A stretch of 8,072 bases of DNA from Candidatus Njordarchaeum guaymasense (GTDB lineage Archaea > Asgardarchaeota > Njordarchaeia > Njordarchaeales > Njordarchaeaceae). The notes below the pieces were generated by a model. It saw only the letters and a list, made by a program, of their open reading frames with translations, had not been told where the DNA came from and did not search any database. Positions within the stretch are counted from its first letter, which is position 1. Each line of letters starts with the position of its first letter. The stretch lies in NCBI GenBank assembly GCA_030587605.1, contig JAUQYT010000093.1, forward strand, positions 1 through 8,072, written 5' to 3'. Positions 5,614 to 8,072 of the stretch are shown in pieces. The position numbers and the translations under genes were made by a program.

Positions 5614-7313
5614 TTCTTGGGGCTCACTTCAGTCGGCTTGAAAGGGCGAATCTTCTTTCCTTCATCTTTCCATTTCAAAGCTGCCCTAATAAAGGCAAGG
5701 TAGAGTGGATTAGGGCGATCAGGTCTACTAGTAAATTCTGGGTGGAACTGCACGCCTAGAATCCATGGGTCGCCCCTGGTCTCGATGGCATTGATTATCT
5801 TGCCCGTCTCATCATAACCTGAGACCACCAAGCCTTTTTTCTCAGCTTTTTCCCCATATTCATTAGTCAAGTGATACCGATGCCTAAACCTCTCTGTGAC
5901 TGACTCTTTGCGGTAAGCCTCGAAAAGCTTTGTTCCTTTAACTATTCTGATGACGTGACCACCGAGACGCATTGTACCACCCTTGTCACCCATGGACTTT
6001 TGCTCTGGGAGGAGATCGACCGCAGGGTACGGTGTGCAAGGGTCAACCTCAGTTGAATTAGCTTTCTCCAAACCTAGAACTGATCTGCAGAATGAGACGA
6101 ATAGTATCTGGGCTCCATAGCAGATTCCCAAGTAGGGTATTCCAAGTTCAAGCGAGGTTTGGGCTGTAATTATCATTCCTTCGACTCCTCTCTCACCAAA
6201 CCCTGGAGTTGCAAGGATCCCATCATAATTTAGAAGCTCTTTCCTTCTATGTGGTTCTCTTTCAATGAGTTCTGTGTCTATCCAGTTGATCTTCACGGAT
6301 GCATTCGAATGCCCGGCTGCGTGTTTTAGGGCTTCGTTTATGCTCACGTAGCTATCTGGGAGCGCCGTGTATTTTCCAGTCATCGCGATAGATATTTCTC
6401 TGGATATATTCTTGTAAAGGTTGACGACACTTTCCCAGTGGTTGCTATCGACTCGCCTGTTTAGAAGTCCAAGTGTCTTGCAGAGGTACTCACCCAACCC
6501 TTCCTTCTCAAACAGCAAAGGAAGTTCGTACACTACGTCCAGATTTGGGTTTGATACAACTGCCTCTGGAGGGACGTTACAGAACAAGCTGATCTTCTTC
6601 TTGACGTCACTTGAAAGTGGAACCACTGCTCTCCCAAGTATCACATCAGGCTGTAAACCAGCCTGTTGGAGAAGTCTTACGCTGTGTTGTGTGGGCTTTG
6701 ATTTTAGTTGGCTCACAGAATCAAGGTAAGGCACCCAAGTCACATGTACCAGGCAGACACTATTCCTTTCCTCTTCTAGCCGGATTTGTCTAATAGCTTC
6801 TAAGTAAGGGCTAGACTCTATGTCACCGACTGTTCCGCCGACTTCAGTTACAAGTATGTCAGGTTCATCAACTTCGACGATTTTTCTGATCCTGTTCTTT
6901 ATCTCATCTGTAACGTGTGGAATTATCTGGACTGTCTTCCCTAGGAAATCGCCTTTCCTTTCTTTCAAGATCACGGTGAGATAGATCTGACCTGAAGTTA
7001 TGTTGTGAGAGGGGTCGATGCTCTTGCCGAGGAACCTCTCGTAGGTACCAAAATCCTGATCTATTTCCGATATTCTAAGCTTCATGCCCTCGACTGGCTT
7101 GAACTCCCATACCTTATCGGTAATGAAGACCTCACCATGTTCAATTGGATTCAAGGTTCCAGGGTCAACATTGAAATAAGGGTCGACCTTAATGGCATCG
7201 ACTCCGAACCCTCTGAACTGCATTATCTTGCCTATCGAAGCGGCACTGACTCCCTTGCCTAGCCCTGACATTACTCCCCCAGTCACGAAAATATACTTCG
7301 TATTACCTTTCAT
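5610..7313 (-). CDS. pyrG: CTP synthase (glutamine-hydrolysing)
   Basis: PyrG makes CTP from UTP, ATP and glutamine. The synthetase half has the P-loop GGVMSGLGKG (Lys20), VDPYFNVDPGT, the metal ligands Asp87 (IDQDFG) and Glu157 (VTEVGGTVGDIE), and KSKPTQHSV. The amidotransferase half has the nucleophile Cys398 in GICYGAQ and the pair His524 and Glu526 in VQFHPEF. Length is 567 residues, slightly above the usual 535-550. Part of the excess is about 13 residues inserted between EVFIT and EIDQDFGTYERF, where most family members have EDGA. The oxyanion region reads ATPGFGERG instead of the usual VPGGFGYRG. I chose ATG 7313, which has GAGGT at 7326-7322 eight bases upstream; TTG 7316 is also in frame but sits closer to it. 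It leads the pyrG-nurA-herA block. Confidence 0.97.
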   Translation of the reverse strand: MKGNTKYIFVTGGVMSGLGKGVSAASIGKIMQFRGFGVDAIKVDPYFNVDPGTLNPIEHGEVFITDKVWEFKPVEGMKLRISEIDQDFGTYERFLGKSIDPSHNITSGQIYLTVILKERKGDFLGKTVQIIPHVTDEIKNRIRKIVEVDEPDILVTEVGGTVGDIESSPYLEAIRQIRLEEERNSVCLVHVTWVPYLDSVSQLKSKPTQHSVRLLQQAGLQPDVILGRAVVPLSSDVKKKISLFCNVPPEAVVSNPNLDVVYELPLLFEKEGLGEYLCKTLGLLNRRVDSNHWESVVNLYKNISREISIAMTGKYTALPDSYVSINEALKHAAGHSNASVKINWIDTELIEREPHRRKELLNYDGILATPGFGERGVEGMIITAQTSLELGIPYLGICYGAQILFVSFCRSVLGLEKANSTEVDPCTPYPAVDLLPEQKSMGDKGGTMRLGGHVIRIVKGTKLFEAYRKESVTERFRHRYHLTNEYGEKAEKKGLVVSGYDETGKIINAIETRGDPWILGVQFHPEFTSRPDRPNPLYLAFIRAALKWKDEGKKIRPFKPTEVSPKK

Positions 7314-7405
7314 CAATAGCTACCTCTAAGAAAGACCTGTGATGAAATAAAAACAAAACGCTACTAGTTCCCTCAAACTAAAACAATACTTCCCTATGTA
7401 ATGAT

Positions 7406-7415
7406 CTATAAAAAG
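7406..7415 (-). promoter_or_regulatory. Likely TATA box of the pyrG-nurA block
   Basis: The minus strand reads CTTTTTATAG. A start about 25 nt downstream, near 7385, would give pyrG a leader of roughly 70 nt ending in the AGAGGT ribosome site at 7327-7322. It lies below the C/D sRNA, so read-through from the sRNA is also possible. Confidence 0.5.
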
Positions 7416-7489
7416 ATGTCTCTCCACTGCCTCTTAAACATCTTGCATCGACAAGACTGCCCGCGAGACAGGGAGATAAGAGATGCGAA

Positions 7490-7557
7490 CAATCAGTCGC
7501 TGTACGCTTCATCATCACGCCGCGCGGCGCTCACGGAGACCGTCGTATCATCACTTG
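7490..7557 (-). ncRNA. C/D box sRNA, probably guiding 23S rRNA 2'-O-methylation
   Basis: On the minus strand, box C GTGATGA (7554-7548) is followed by a 12-13 nt guide, a degenerate D' (CGTGA, 7535-7531), a GC-rich spacer, box C' ATGATGA (7515-7509), a guide of exactly 12 nt and box D CTGA (7496-7493). CAA before C and TTG after D form the terminal stem. Size and the 12-nt guide spacing are typical of archaeal C/D sRNAs. The D' guide, UACGACGGUCU, is complementary to AGACCGUCGUG, a near-universal stretch of archaeal 23S rRNA next to the peptidyl transferase loop (from memory, about E. coli 2587-2597). By the fifth-base rule with D' at 7535-7532 the modified base would be the C equivalent to 2590. 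A box A-like TTAAGTTTA (about 7587-7579) is some 26 nt upstream of the expected 5' end. I could not assign the D guide target. Confidence 0.72.
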
Positions 7558-7577
7558 AGACATGAGAAGCGCCATGC

Positions 7578-7590
7578 TAAACTTAAGCTT
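7578..7590 (-). promoter_or_regulatory. Box A-like element upstream of the C/D sRNA
   Basis: The minus strand reads AAGCTTAAGTTTA. Its centre is about 25-26 nt before the inferred sRNA 5' end near 7557, the normal archaeal TATA-to-start distance. This supports the sRNA having its own promoter. Confidence 0.42.
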
Positions 7591-7640
7591 ATCTCTTCTC
7601 GTGAACGAATACATGTTCAAATCAACGGTGGCCTAGAAGC

Positions 7641-7720
7641 GATGCCGGGCTCAACCTAATGCCTTTTCGTCACCTTGGACCTTGTTGTCCGAACTTAACT
7701 CCAGTTCATAGCCCGGCATC
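7641..7720. repeat. 80-nt structured element closed by an 11-bp perfect inverted repeat
   Basis: GATGCCGGGCT (7641-7651) is the exact reverse complement of AGCCCGGCATC (7710-7720). Within the 58-nt loop are two more hairpins: GGAC/GTCC at 7677-7680 and 7687-7690 with a 6-nt loop, and GAACT/AGTTC at 7691-7695 and 7703-7707 with a 7-nt loop. This suggests a folded RNA. GCCGGGC to GCCCGGC spans 74 nt, tRNA size, and the minus strand shows U8, A9 and a GG-containing loop, but there is no GTTCRA T-arm and no 5-bp/7-nt anticodon arm. A TATA-like ATTAAAATATC at 7755-7745 (-) is well placed for a minus-strand transcript. It could also be a plus-strand purA leader structure. Function unknown. Confidence 0.45.
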
Positions 7721-7744
7721 TAATACCCAAGAGGAGCAGATCCC

Positions 7745-7866
7745 GATATTTTAATGTAACTCAGAGTTGCTGTTCGCGGTGCTAGGCAAAACTTAAAGTA
7801 CTGAAGTAACTCAAACTTACTTGGTCGCTTCCACGTGAGATGTTGGCGTACTTAGTAGTGAGGTGA
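7745..7866 (+). promoter_or_regulatory. purA upstream region: TATA-like boxes, direct repeat and Shine-Dalgarno
   Basis: ACTTAAAGTA at 7791-7800 is the best + strand box A, giving a start near 7822 and a leader of about 50 nt; GATATTTTAAT at 7745-7755 is an alternative. GTAACTCA occurs twice, at 7756-7763 and 7806-7813, on either side of the nearer box. GAGGTGA at 7860-7866 is a strong ribosome site seven bases before the GTG of purA and fixes that start. Confidence 0.5.
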
Positions 7867-7873
7867 GACCGCT

Positions 7874-8072
7874 GTGCCATGTAAGGTTGTGGTAGGAGGA
7901 TTCTTTGGCGACGAAGGAAAGGGCAAGATTGTCGCGTATCTTTCGATCAATGAACGACCTGCCATTGTTGCTAGGGCGGGTGTGGGCACAAATGCCGGCC
8001 ACTCGTTCAACTTCAAAGGGACCTCGTTCAGGGTGCGTCAAGTGCCGAGTGGCTTCCCGTATGAGAAAGCTA
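7874..8072 (+). CDS. purA: Adenylosuccinate synthetase, N-terminal part (partial)
   Basis: PurA joins IMP and aspartate using GTP, the first step from IMP to AMP. Only the first 66 codons are in the window. The start is GTG 7874, supported by GAGGTGA seven bases upstream. The protein opens with KVVVGGFFGDEGKGKIV, the GTP-binding loop with the catalytic Asp13, and continues to GVGTNAGHSF, where His43 is the second catalytic residue. GGFFGDEGKGK with phenylalanines in place of the bacterial QW is the usual archaeal form. It is divergent from pyrG across a gap containing an sRNA and a structured element; the rest of the gene lies beyond the window. Confidence 0.95.
   Translation, partial: MPCKVVVGGFFGDEGKGKIVAYLSINERPAIVARAGVGTNAGHSFNFKGTSFRVRQVPSGFPYEKA

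Noticed and set aside
7641..7720. A normal tRNA gene
   Set aside because: It has tRNA length and an acceptor-like helix, but no T-arm consensus on either strand and an anticodon-position hairpin with the wrong stem and loop sizes.
7817..8041. Minus-strand open frame of 74 codons
   Set aside because: It lies antisense over the start of purA, whose protein motifs and ribosome site are clear.
1..8072. CRISPR array, prophage or intact insertion sequence
   Set aside because: No regularly spaced repeats, no integrase, no complete transposase and no paired element ends were seen.

Overview
The window looks archaeal, most likely from the Nitrososphaeria (Thaumarchaeota), Caldarchaeales or Bathyarchaeia side of the TACK group. 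The evidence is a NurA-HerA pair, a Rio2 kinase, an archaeal-type phenylalanyl-tRNA synthetase beta end, archaeal TATA-like boxes ahead of genes, a C/D box sRNA, and a CTP synthase with the VMSGLGKG P-loop variant that I associate with thaumarchaeal enzymes. The lineage is an inference from family resemblance, not from a search.

Layout. 2-178 (+) is the 3' end of pheT, followed at 211-888 by pncA (nicotinamidase) in the same direction. 889-1352 has no intact gene; its second half carries what may be a decayed tnpB end. 1353-2298 (-) is rio2, broken into two frames by a 52-nt insertion at 1938-1989. This insertion has the size, position and folding of a bulge-helix-bulge (BHB) intron. A divergent promoter region separates rio2 from a small ArsR-type regulator at 2508-2786 (+). 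Then a minus-strand block, transcribed from the right, holds pyrG (CTP synthase), nurA and herA; pyrG and nurA overlap by 4 nt. The 557-nt gap from 7317 to 7873 holds the pyrG promoter, a C/D box sRNA (about 7490-7557, -), an 80-nt structured inverted-repeat element (7641-7720) and the purA leader. purA (+) starts with GTG at 7874 and runs off the window.

How the parts relate. HerA and NurA are the translocase-nuclease pair that resects DNA ends. PyrG and PurA sit back to back and feed CTP and AMP synthesis. Rio2 and the C/D sRNA both serve ribosome production: Rio2 in small-subunit maturation, the sRNA probably in 2'-O-methylation of 23S rRNA near the peptidyl transferase centre.

The most striking result is the rio2 insertion. 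Removing exactly 52 nt restores the family's GVGKE-SDVY ATP-binding loop, and the two junctions fold into facing 3-nt bulges around a short helix. Rio2 would then be made only after cutting by the tRNA splicing endonuclease. Rio2 also seems to lack an ATG start: a strong Shine-Dalgarno sequence is placed ahead of an in-frame ATT.
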